Below are positions 17,367 to 24,703 of a stretch of DNA of 64,000 nucleotides, piece by piece; positions within the stretch are counted from its first letter, which is position 1; each line of letters begins with the position of its first letter. Made by a program: the position numbers and the translations under genes. The stretch lies in contig QIAU01000127.1 of the NCBI GenBank assembly GCA_003225055.1, positions 1 through 64,000 of the forward strand. The letters are read 5' to 3'. Source of the DNA: Acidobacteriota bacterium. GTDB lineage: Bacteria > Acidobacteriota > Terriglobia > Terriglobales > Acidobacteriaceae. The notes beneath the pieces are model-generated. The model had not been told where the DNA came from, did no database searches, and worked only from the letters and a program-made list of their open reading frames with translations.

Positions 17367-17446
17367 GAGGAGAGAGTTGGTGTGAACAGCGATCTCCTCG
17401 AGTCTCGCTTGTCGACCATTCGATTTTGGAATTTCCTGATGAGGAG
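17367..17446 (+). promoter_or_regulatory. Possible mutually exclusive leader hairpins
   Basis: GAGGAGA (17367-17373) can pair with TCTCCTC (17393-17399). The same CTCCTC can instead pair with the cpaB ribosome site GAGGAG (17441-17446). A smaller hairpin GGACAA/TTGTCC (17336-17341 / 17350-17355) precedes them. The arrangement could switch translation on and off, but it is a base-pairing inference only. Confidence 0.35.
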
Positions 17447-17451
17447 CCGCC

Positions 17452-18297
17452 ATGAATCGCACTAGACTTCTGCTGATCGGCATCGTAGCGGTGGCCCTGG
17501 GAGGCCTGTTGAGCTTCACCGTGTACCGCACTCTACAGGCGAGGACCGCGGGCCCCCGGCAGGTTGGGGTGGACGTTGTCCTCGCCGCGAGCGACATTCA
17601 GGTCGGGGCGAAAATTGAAGAGCGCGATGTGAAAATTGTGAAGCTTCCTCCGGAGGATTTGCCGGCCAATGTCTTCCGCGGGAAGACGCACTTGGTGGGA
17701 CGCGGGGTCGTACTGCCGATTGTCAAGGGCGAGTTCATTTTGCCCAATAAGTTGGCGGCGGAGAATGCCGGGTCCGGTATGCCCGCGCTCATTCCGCCAG
17801 GGATGCGGGCAGTTTCGGTGCGGGTGAATGAAGTGGTGTCGGTTGCCGGTTTTGTGATGCCGGGCACACGCGTCGATGTGCTTCTGACCGGGAATCCGCT
17901 GGGAAGCCCCGAATCGCAAACCACAACCGTACTGGAGAATATCGCCGTGCTGGCCGCGGGTCAGAAACTGGAACGTAGCACGGCGGGAGAACCCCAAACT
18001 GTACCGGTGATCACCTTGCTGGTCTCGCCGGAAGATGCCCAGAAATTGACGCTCGCGAGCCAGGACGGAAAAATTCAACTGGCGCTGCGTAACCCACTCG
18101 ATACGTTCCAACAAAAACTTCCGTCGGTGCGCAACACGACTCTCTATACCGGCGTCGCCCCCTCTCCTACTCCCGCCGTCATGAAAATGCCGAAGATCAA
18201 ACGTGCTCTAATGAACCAGCCGCCTCCGGCGCCCCCCGTTTACAGCATTGAAGTGATTAAGGGAAACAAGAAGGACAGTGTCAAGTTCGAGCAATAA
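17452..18297 (+). CDS. cpaB: Flp pilus assembly protein CpaB/RcpC
   Basis: A 281-residue periplasmic protein anchored by one N-terminal helix (LLLIGIVAVALGGLLSFTVY). Residues about 38-100 form the SAF domain (VVLAASDIQVGAKIEERDV, KGEFILPNKLAAENAGSGMP), followed by the RcpC region (VSVRVNEVVSVAGFVMPGTR VDVL). It is the inner-membrane/periplasm component linking the secretin to the Tad motor. The ribosome site GAGGAG lies 6 nt before the ATG. It is the first gene of a tightly ordered cpaB-cpaC-cpaE-cpaF-tadB-tadC series. Confidence 0.93.
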   Translation: MNRTRLLLIGIVAVALGGLLSFTVYRTLQARTAGPRQVGVDVVLAASDIQVGAKIEERDVKIVKLPPEDLPANVFRGKTHLVGRGVVLPIVKGEFILPNKLAAENAGSGMPALIPPGMRAVSVRVNEVVSVAGFVMPGTRVDVLLTGNPLGSPESQTTTVLENIAVLAAGQKLERSTAGEPQTVPVITLLVSPEDAQKLTLASQDGKIQLALRNPLDTFQQKLPSVRNTTLYTGVAPSPTPAVMKMPKIKRALMNQPPPAPPVYSIEVIKGNKKDSVKFEQ

Positions 18298-18345
18298 TCC
18301 CGGTTAAGTCCAGCGGGAGTAAAAAGGGGAATTTTGCGGAGACAG

Positions 18346-19815
18346 ATGAAGATGATGGTGGGCGGGAAGGTTCTTACGGCAGGTCTACTCCTCCTAGCGA
18401 CAGCCGGAATGGCACAGAACCAGGGCAACCCGCCACAGGGCGCTCCGCCTTCCCCGCAAGGCGCTGAACCGGCTAACAATCCAGCCGCCGCTTCGCCTGC
18501 GGCTCAGAACGAAACAACACCTCCCTCTAGCGCGCTAACCCCGCAGAAGGAGCCGACCGGCGCGGCGCCATTGCGCGTAATGGTCGGCAAGTCGCTGCTG
18601 ATCAATGTTACCGAGCGGCTGAAGCGGGTCTCGGTCACCGACGACACGGTCGCCGACGCAATGGTCGTTACGCCGACGCAAATCCTGGTGCACGGCCGAG
18701 CGCCGGGCGAAGTTTCCCTTCTGATCTGGGATCTGGCGGAGCGTTCGCGAAGCTTTGACCTGCGGGTCGACGTCGATATCACTGCCGCAGCCGAGGACGA
18801 ACACCGGGTTTTCCCGGACGAACAGATCAATGTTTCGCCGTCCCGTAACGCGATTGTGATCTCTGGCCACGTTTCCACGGAAGACGTGGCCAAGCGCGCG
18901 GGCATGATTGCCGAAGCGTATTCCAGCAAAGTTGTCAACGTTCTGACCTTTGGCCCGGTAGGCGCACAGGAAGTGCTGCTGGAGGTCAAGTTTGCGGAAG
19001 TTGATCGCTCGGCCCTGGCGGAACTGGGCGCCAATCTGTTCAGCACCGGCATTACTAACACGATCGGCAGTACCACAACCGGGCAGTTCTCCGCCCCTAA
19101 GCTTGGAAACATCAGCGACACGGTCCCTTCTCCATCCGGCGCACCTTTTTCGAGCAGTGTCTCAATCAGCGACATGCTCAATGTTTTTCTCTTTCGTCCC
19201 GACACTCACGTAGGCGCCGTGATCAAGGCCTTGCAGACCAAGAATCTGCTGCAAATTCTGGCCGAGCCGAACCTGATTGCCGTGAACGGCAAAGAGGCGA
19301 GCTTCCTGGCCGGTGGCGAGTTCCCCTTCCCCATCGTGCAGCCGGGACAAGGTTTTACGGCGGTCACCATCTCCTTCAAGGAATTCGGTGTCCGGCTGAA
19401 ATTTACCCCGGTCATCACCCCCAACGGCAATATTCACTTGCGAGTAGTGCCGGAGGTGAGCACGCTGGACTTCGCCAACGGGCTCACCATTCAGGGCTTA
19501 ACCGTACCGGCTTTGAGCACGCGGCGGGCGGATACTGAATTTGAATTGCAGGATGGACAAAGCTTCGTGATCGCCGGCCTGATGGATAACCGCGTGACCA
19601 ACATTGTAAATAAGATTCCCGGGTTGGGCGACATCCCAATCCTGGGTAATTTTTTCAAGAGCACGAGCAAACACAAAAGCAATGCGGAATTAATGGTGCT
19701 GTGCACGGCGCGGCGCGTTTCTCCCAGCAGCGCGCCCCCGGCGGGCCCCAAGAATCCGGAACCGCTCCTGAATAATGATAAGTTTGACGGGAAGAAGCCA
19801 TCCGGCGGCAAGTAA
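18346..19815 (+). CDS. cpaC: Tad pilus secretin CpaC/RcpA
   Basis: About 489 residues; ATG 18346 is chosen because GGAG precedes it and it gives a normal signal peptide (MKMMVGGKVLTAGLLLLATA, cleaved before QNQ). A Pro/Ala/Gln-rich linker is followed by the pilus-secretin N-domain (SLLINVTERLKRVSVTDDTV), a BON-like region (QINVSPSRNAIVISGHVS) and the secretin core (VLLEVKFAEVDRSAL; ASFLAGGEFPFPIVQ; LVPALSTRR region; MVLCTARRV). It forms the outer-membrane channel through which the Flp pilus passes. Confidence 0.93.
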   Translation: MKMMVGGKVLTAGLLLLATAGMAQNQGNPPQGAPPSPQGAEPANNPAAASPAAQNETTPPSSALTPQKEPTGAAPLRVMVGKSLLINVTERLKRVSVTDDTVADAMVVTPTQILVHGRAPGEVSLLIWDLAERSRSFDLRVDVDITAAAEDEHRVFPDEQINVSPSRNAIVISGHVSTEDVAKRAGMIAEAYSSKVVNVLTFGPVGAQEVLLEVKFAEVDRSALAELGANLFSTGITNTIGSTTTGQFSAPKLGNISDTVPSPSGAPFSSSVSISDMLNVFLFRPDTHVGAVIKALQTKNLLQILAEPNLIAVNGKEASFLAGGEFPFPIVQPGQGFTAVTISFKEFGVRLKFTPVITPNGNIHLRVVPEVSTLDFANGLTIQGLTVPALSTRRADTEFELQDGQSFVIAGLMDNRVTNIVNKIPGLGDIPILGNFFKSTSKHKSNAELMVLCTARRVSPSSAPPAGPKNPEPLLNNDKFDGKKPSGGK

Positions 19816-19910
19816 ATGAGTAATCGGCAAGGGACAGGGCCTGCGAAAAGGGGGTTCTTTCTTTGCCAGAGTGGGTTATCTTTAAGGATGTTGGAAATAG
19901 CAGTGCGGCC

Positions 19911-21083
19911 ATGCCAGAACTCTCGGTAGTCATCGTTGCCCCGGACAGCGAACAACGGGCGGTTTTACAGGTGCTGGTGGACGGCACGAGTGTGGCGCGA
20001 ACCGTCCACACCTGCGCGAATTTCCCGGTGGCCACCGCTGATCCGGTGGTGCGCCGGGTGCAGTCGGCAAATGCCGACGTTGTGCTGGTGGACATTCCCT
20101 CCGACAACTCTGTTTTAGCGCTGCGGGCCATCGAATTGTTACATCAGGAAATGCCGGAATGTGCGCTGTTCGCGATCGGCAACATGGAGCAACCGCAAGT
20201 GATCGTGAGCGCCATGCGGGCCGGCGCGCGCGAGTTCATTGAACGCCCGACAACTACCACCGACCTGCTGGAAGCCTTTGTCAGGTTGACCACCGCCCAA
20301 CGCAAAACCCGCCGGGAAGGTTCGCGGGGCAAGGTTTTTACCGTCGTCAACGCGAAAGGCGGCAGTGGTGCGACGACGGTGGCTGTCAATCTGGCGTTGG
20401 CCCTGCAGGCTGCCCACGGCAATGTGGCCCTGATAGATCTGGCGCCGCTCGGACACGCGGCTCTCCACCTCAACTTGAAGCCGCTGTTTACCGTAGCCGA
20501 TGCGATTCGCAACCTGCACCGCCTGGACAGTTCCCTGCTGGAAAGCTTCATGACCCGGCAGACCGGCGGTTTGCAGCTGCTGGCCGGCACCAACATCCCG
20601 GCAACGGCAGAGCCGTCGACAGCCGAGTTTGCGCGCCTTTTCGACATGTTGGTCAACCACTATCATTACATCGTGGTGGACACCTCGAGCCGGCTGGATG
20701 GCGCAACCCGCCTGGTATGTAACCTGTCGGAGACGGTGCTGCTGGTAGGGCACACCGATGTGGCATCACTCTGGAGTGCGGCTCGGGTGCTACAGTACCT
20801 GGGCGAAACCGGCGGGCGCGAGCGAGTGCGGCTGGTGCTGAACCGTTTCCGCAAGGTTCCCGGTTTTACCGAGGCCGATGCCGAAGCGGCCGCCGGAACC
20901 AAGTTATTGTGGAAGATTCCTAACCAGTATTTCGCGGTTTCCTCGGCGATCGATCGGGGCATCCCGTTGATGTCGCAGAATCATACGGAAATTGCCCGTT
21001 CCTTCACCGCCCTGGCCACTATCCTCACCCAACACGACGAGGAGGCAAAGCGAACGGCCTGGTCGCTGTTTAAAACGGTTTAA
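19911..21083 (+). CDS. cpaE: Pilus assembly ATPase-like protein CpaE/TadZ
   Basis: About 390 residues from ATG 19911 (MPELSVVIVAPDSEQRAVLQ); an in-frame TTG at 19863 is less likely. The N-terminal ~120 residues form a receiver-like domain without a clear phosphoacceptor. A ParA/MinD-type domain begins at about 140 with the degenerate Walker A VNAKGGSGATTVAVNLALAL (Ala where the second Lys would be), as is usual in CpaE/TadZ, and continues with HYHYIVVDTSSRLDGATR. It is thought to position the Tad apparatus at the pole. Confidence 0.9.
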   Translation: MPELSVVIVAPDSEQRAVLQVLVDGTSVARTVHTCANFPVATADPVVRRVQSANADVVLVDIPSDNSVLALRAIELLHQEMPECALFAIGNMEQPQVIVSAMRAGAREFIERPTTTTDLLEAFVRLTTAQRKTRREGSRGKVFTVVNAKGGSGATTVAVNLALALQAAHGNVALIDLAPLGHAALHLNLKPLFTVADAIRNLHRLDSSLLESFMTRQTGGLQLLAGTNIPATAEPSTAEFARLFDMLVNHYHYIVVDTSSRLDGATRLVCNLSETVLLVGHTDVASLWSAARVLQYLGETGGRERVRLVLNRFRKVPGFTEADAEAAAGTKLLWKIPNQYFAVSSAIDRGIPLMSQNHTEIARSFTALATILTQHDEEAKRTAWSLFKTV

Positions 21084-21092
21084 AGGATACTC

Positions 21093-22388
21093 ATGGGAAA
21101 TTTGCAAACCTTCGAACGGAGCGAGTACCAGCAGGTCAAAGCGGATCTGCATCGCAAGATTCTTGACCGTTTGAATCTAGAAAAATTGGGTAAGACGCCC
21201 GGCGACGCGGCTCGCGAAGAAGTGCTGATCGTGATCCGCAATACCGTCAACAGCGAGGCGGTGCCGCTCAGCTTTGCCGAGCGCGAGCGGCTGTCCCGGG
21301 AAATTCTGGATGAAATTTTCGGCCTTGGGCCCTTGGAGCCGCTTCTCAAAGACCCCACCATCTCCGACATCCTGGTGAACCGCTTCAATCGCGTCTACAT
21401 AGAGCGCAACGGCAAGCTGGAGCTTACCGGCCTGAGTTTCAAGGATGACTCCCACCTGATGCAGATCATTGATCGCATCGTCTCCAAGGTGGGGCGGCGC
21501 GTGGACGAGTCTTCGCCCATGGTGGATGCGCGTCTGACGGACGGTTCTCGCGTGAACGCCATCATTCCGCCCTTGGCCATTGATGGGCCCTGCCTGTCGA
21601 TCCGCCGGTTTGGACGGGATCCCCTGACCGCCCGCAACATGATCGAGAACAAAACTCTAACCGAACCCATGCTGGAATTGCTTTCCTCCATGGTAAAGGG
21701 CAAGCTAAATATCCTGATTTCAGGCGGCACCGGCGCCGGCAAGACGACTCTGTTAAATGTACTCTCGGGATATATTCCCACTACCGAACGCATCGTTACC
21801 ATTGAAGACGCCGCCGAACTGCAGCTGAAGCAGGAACACGTCGTGCGCCTGGAAACTCGCGCCCCGAACATTGAGGGCAAAGGCGCGGTTCGACAGCGGC
21901 AACTGGTGATCAACTGCTTGCGTATGCGTCCGGACCGCATCGTGGTGGGCGAGGTGCGCGCGGAAGAAGCTTTCGACATGTTGCAGGCCATGAATACAGG
22001 CCATGAAGGTTCGCTGACCACGGTGCACGCCAACTCGCAACGTGACGCGTTGGCCCGTATCGAGAACATGTGCCTGATGGCGAATCTGAACATCCCGGAG
22101 CGGGCCATCCGGCAGCAGATCTGCTCGGCGGTTCATGCCGTCGTGCAAATCGCCCGCCTGTCGGACGGCACGCGAAAAGTGATTACCATCTCCGAGATCA
22201 CCGGCATGGAAGGCGACGTGGTGCTGATGCAAGACATCTTCGGCTTTGAGAGACGCGGGCTGGACGAGAGCGGAAAGGTCCGCGGCGCGTTCAAGGCTTC
22301 CGGTATCCGCCCGCATTTCGCCGACCGCCTGGCTACATCCGGATGCCGGCTGCGGGCCGCTATGTTCGAATCACGGATGGAGGTTTAG
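21093..22388 (+). CDS. cpaF: Tad pilus motor ATPase CpaF/TadA
   Basis: A 431-residue type II/IV secretion ATPase that powers pilus extension (and retraction in characterised systems). The N-domain contains [19 protein letters not shown]. The Walker A is [20 protein letters not shown] (about residue 210), the Asp box [14 protein letters not shown], and the Walker B and His box follow in [20 protein letters not shown] and [10 protein letters not shown]. The ribosome site AAGGA lies 6 nt upstream. The 9-nt gap from cpaE implies one transcript. Confidence 0.95.
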   Translation: MGNLQTFERSEYQQVKADLHRKILDRLNLEKLGKTPGDAAREEVLIVIRNTVNSEAVPLSFAERERLSREILDEIFGLGPLEPLLKDPTISDILVNRFNRVYIERNGKLELTGLSFKDDSHLMQIIDRIVSKVGRRVDESSPMVDARLTDGSRVNAIIPPLAIDGPCLSIRRFGRDPLTARNMIENKTLTEPMLELLSSMVKGKLNILISGGTGAGKTTLLNVLSGYIPTTERIVTIEDAAELQLKQEHVVRLETRAPNIEGKGAVRQRQLVINCLRMRPDRIVVGEVRAEEAFDMLQAMNTGHEGSLTTVHANSQRDALARIENMCLMANLNIPERAIRQQICSAVHAVVQIARLSDGTRKVITISEITGMEGDVVLMQDIFGFERRGLDESGKVRGAFKASGIRPHFADRLATSGCRLRAAMFESRMEV

Positions 22389-22398
22389 GGATACAAGG

Positions 22399-23367
22399 AT
22401 GTTAACCGGCATTGCCATCCTGGTTTTTGTCGTGGTGACGCTGGCGGTGTTCACTGGCGGCTCGTTGCTGGATGAGCGCCGCTCGCGGGCACGCCTGTTG
22501 CGCGATCGCCTGACTACCGTGCAAAAGGCCGCTGAGCGCGAGCCCACCGAAGAACTGGCGATTCTGCGCGACGAAATGCTCAGCGAGATTCCTGCTCTCG
22601 ATACGCTGCTGCGCAAGTCCGCGCGCGTTTCCTCGCTGCAGAAGCTGCTTTCCCAGGCGGATATCCAGATTCGAGCGGGCAATTTCCTGATGCTCTCCGC
22701 CTTGAGCGCGATTGTGCTGGCGGTGGTGGTGATTCTGTGGAGCAAGATGCCAGTTCTGGGCTGGGCGGGCGTTCTGATGGGCTTTTTTCTGCCTTATGCC
22801 TATGCCACTCACTTGCGTACCAAGCGCTTCGACAAATTCGAGGAACTTTTCCCGCAGGCAATCGACACCCTGGCACGCGCCGTCCGTGCCGGTCATGCCT
22901 TTACTACCGCGCTGGAGTTGATTGCCAACGAAATTGCCGAGCCGATTTCAGGCGAGTTCCGAAAGCTCTTTGAAGAACAGAAGTTCGGACTCCCGGTACG
23001 CGACGCCCTGATCAACCTGACGGAACGGGTTCCGCTGGTCGACGTGAAATTCTTTATTACCGCCGTAATGTTGCAGCGGGAGACCGGCGGCAACCTGGCC
23101 GAAATCCTTGATAATCTGTCGTATGTGATCCGGGAGCGGTTCAAGATCCTGCGTCAGGTCCGGGTCTATACGGCCCAGGGCCGCCTGACCATGGCGCTTT
23201 TGATGGGGCTTCCGCCGCTTGTGGTCGCCCTGATGCGAATCATGAATCCGAGTTTTGTTGAGCCCTTGTTCTCCGACCCCATCGGGCATGCCCTACTGGT
23301 GATCGGCATCACCTTGCAGACGATCGGCTACTTCGTCATTCGCAGGATTATTCAGATTCAGGTATAG
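22399..23367 (+). CDS. tadB: Tad pilus inner-membrane protein TadB
   Basis: 322 residues from ATG 22399 (MLTGIAILVFVVVTLAVFTG), preceded by AAGG and 10 nt after cpaF. It is a GspF/TadB family platform protein: helices at the N-terminus, at about 95-130 and at the C-terminus, with the cytoplasmic T2SSF domain (FPQAIDTLARAVRAGHAFTT, LQRETGGNLAEILDNLSYVI). It pairs with TadC to form the inner-membrane platform for CpaF. Confidence 0.93.
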   Translation: MLTGIAILVFVVVTLAVFTGGSLLDERRSRARLLRDRLTTVQKAAEREPTEELAILRDEMLSEIPALDTLLRKSARVSSLQKLLSQADIQIRAGNFLMLSALSAIVLAVVVILWSKMPVLGWAGVLMGFFLPYAYATHLRTKRFDKFEELFPQAIDTLARAVRAGHAFTTALELIANEIAEPISGEFRKLFEEQKFGLPVRDALINLTERVPLVDVKFFITAVMLQRETGGNLAEILDNLSYVIRERFKILRQVRVYTAQGRLTMALLMGLPPLVVALMRIMNPSFVEPLFSDPIGHALLVIGITLQTIGYFVIRRIIQIQV

Positions 23368-23370
23368 AGC

Positions 23371-24273
23371 ATGACACTTGCCCTCGCCCTCATTGTCTTC
23401 CTGACGATCACCATCGCCATATTCGCGTTTGGCGCGGCGGTGGCGATTCCCTTCTCGGCCCTGGGCGCGCGCCTGCGGGCCCTGGGCTGGCAAAAACAGG
23501 CGGAACCGGAGAAACCTGGGATCAAGCAGCGTATTCAAGAGGTGCTGGACCCTCTCAGCAAGGCGCTTCCCCTGTCTCCTTCGGAGGCCTCCAAAACACG
23601 CGTGCTGCTGATGCAGGCCGGCTATCGCGAACCGCGTCACATAACTCACTACTTTGCCTCGCGTTTGGTTGGCGCGCTGTTGGGCCTGGCCGTGGCGGTG
23701 ATTGTGGCCGGCGGAACCGATTCATTCTTGTCTTTCCTGATTGGAGGCGTAGGACTGGGGTTCCTGCTGCCCCAGTTCTTTCTGAAGCAGAAGATCAAGG
23801 CTCGGCAGCGTCGCATCCGGCTGGGTTTGGCTGATGCGCTGGACCTTACTGTGATCTGCGTGGACGCAGGCCTGTCGCTGGAACAGGCGTTGTCGCGGGT
23901 CGGCGAGGATTTGCAGCACGCGCACCCCGACCTGAGCGACGAGTTGCACCTCGTCAATCTTGAAATGCGTGCCGGTAAGCCCCGCCCGGAAGCGCTGCGG
24001 AATTTGGCGGACCGCACCGCAGTAGACGACATTAAAGCTCTGGTTGGCGTGCTGATCCAGACGGACCGGTTCGGCACTAGCGTCACCCAGGCCCTGCGCG
24101 TGCACTCCGATTCTCTGCGCACGGAGCGACGGCAGCGGGCAGAGGAGCAAGCGGCCAAAACTACCATTAAAATGGTTCCTGCGCTGGTTGTGTTCGTCCT
24201 CCCCTCCTTGTTCTTCGTAACCTTGGGGCCGGCTGTGATCCAGTTACTTCGCACTTTGCTTCCCGGCCAGTGA
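23371..24273 (+). CDS. tadC: Tad pilus inner-membrane protein TadC
   Basis: A 300-residue T2SSF-domain platform protein, 3 nt after tadB. It has an N-terminal helix (LALALIVFLTITIAIFAFGA), two central helices (about 95-130), the cytoplasmic domain with DLTVICVDAGLSLEQALSRV and VGVLIQTDRFGTSVTQALRV, and a C-terminal helix (MVPALVVFVLPSLFFVTLGP). Confidence 0.93.
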   Translation: MTLALALIVFLTITIAIFAFGAAVAIPFSALGARLRALGWQKQAEPEKPGIKQRIQEVLDPLSKALPLSPSEASKTRVLLMQAGYREPRHITHYFASRLVGALLGLAVAVIVAGGTDSFLSFLIGGVGLGFLLPQFFLKQKIKARQRRIRLGLADALDLTVICVDAGLSLEQALSRVGEDLQHAHPDLSDELHLVNLEMRAGKPRPEALRNLADRTAVDDIKALVGVLIQTDRFGTSVTQALRVHSDSLRTERRQRAEEQAAKTTIKMVPALVVFVLPSLFFVTLGPAVIQLLRTLLPGQ

Positions 24274-24310
24274 AGTAGGTTTGCTCGAGCTGTCGGATAC
24301 AGGAGTTGTG

Positions 24311-24703
24311 ATGCCTGCATCGGCTATAAGAACCCGTGCCTACAATCGCACTCGGCAAGCCTACCTCGCTACCGATCTCGAGGTTGCCGACACGCATTGG
24401 TCGCGGCTACGAGGATTGATGGGAACCGATGCCTCCAATTTTCCCGCCGGAAAGGGGCTCTGGATTGTGCCCTGCCGCGGCGTACACACGCTGGGAATGC
24501 GCTTTCCCATTGATGTGGTTTACTTGAATGGAGATCGAGTCATCGTGCACATCCAAGAGCAACTGCGGCCATGGCGTCTGGCAGCGCTTCGCCTGAACGC
24601 AGCCACGGTTCTGGAATTGCCCTCTAGCGTGGTGCGCCAGACAGGGACCATCGTTGGGGACAAGATCGACATTGAATTCGGGAAGGACCAAGTGAGGGCA
24701 TGA
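24311..24703 (+). CDS. DUF192 family protein
   Basis: About 130 residues from ATG 24311, chosen for its ribosome site (GGAG 5 nt upstream) over a TTG at 24281. The DUF192 signature is clear: VADTHWSRLRGLMG, then CRGVHTLGMRFPIDVVYLNG and VLELPSSVVRQTGTIVGD. There is no signal peptide, unlike many relatives. The molecular function of the family is unknown. It lies 37 nt after tadC and overlaps the next gene by 4 bp, so it is part of the pilus operon by position; this recurrent partner could be an accessory assembly factor (inference). Confidence 0.88.
   Translation: MPASAIRTRAYNRTRQAYLATDLEVADTHWSRLRGLMGTDASNFPAGKGLWIVPCRGVHTLGMRFPIDVVYLNGDRVIVHIQEQLRPWRLAALRLNAATVLELPSSVVRQTGTIVGDKIDIEFGKDQVRA

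Larger units (their letters stand above)
16775..17451 (+). other. 677-bp spacer and leader between flp and cpaB
   Basis: No convincing gene on either strand; the overlapping frames lack ribosome sites and family features. The distal part holds a candidate promoter (17281-17311) and a GC-rich leader with alternative hairpins before the cpaB start. It separates a pilin, expected to be needed in large amounts, from the assembly genes. Confidence 0.55.

Noticed and set aside
16987-17385. 132-codon plus-strand frame between flp and cpaB, a candidate prepilin peptidase or TadV
   Set aside because: It has no membrane helices and no aspartate motifs expected of a prepilin peptidase, and runs through the cpaB promoter region.
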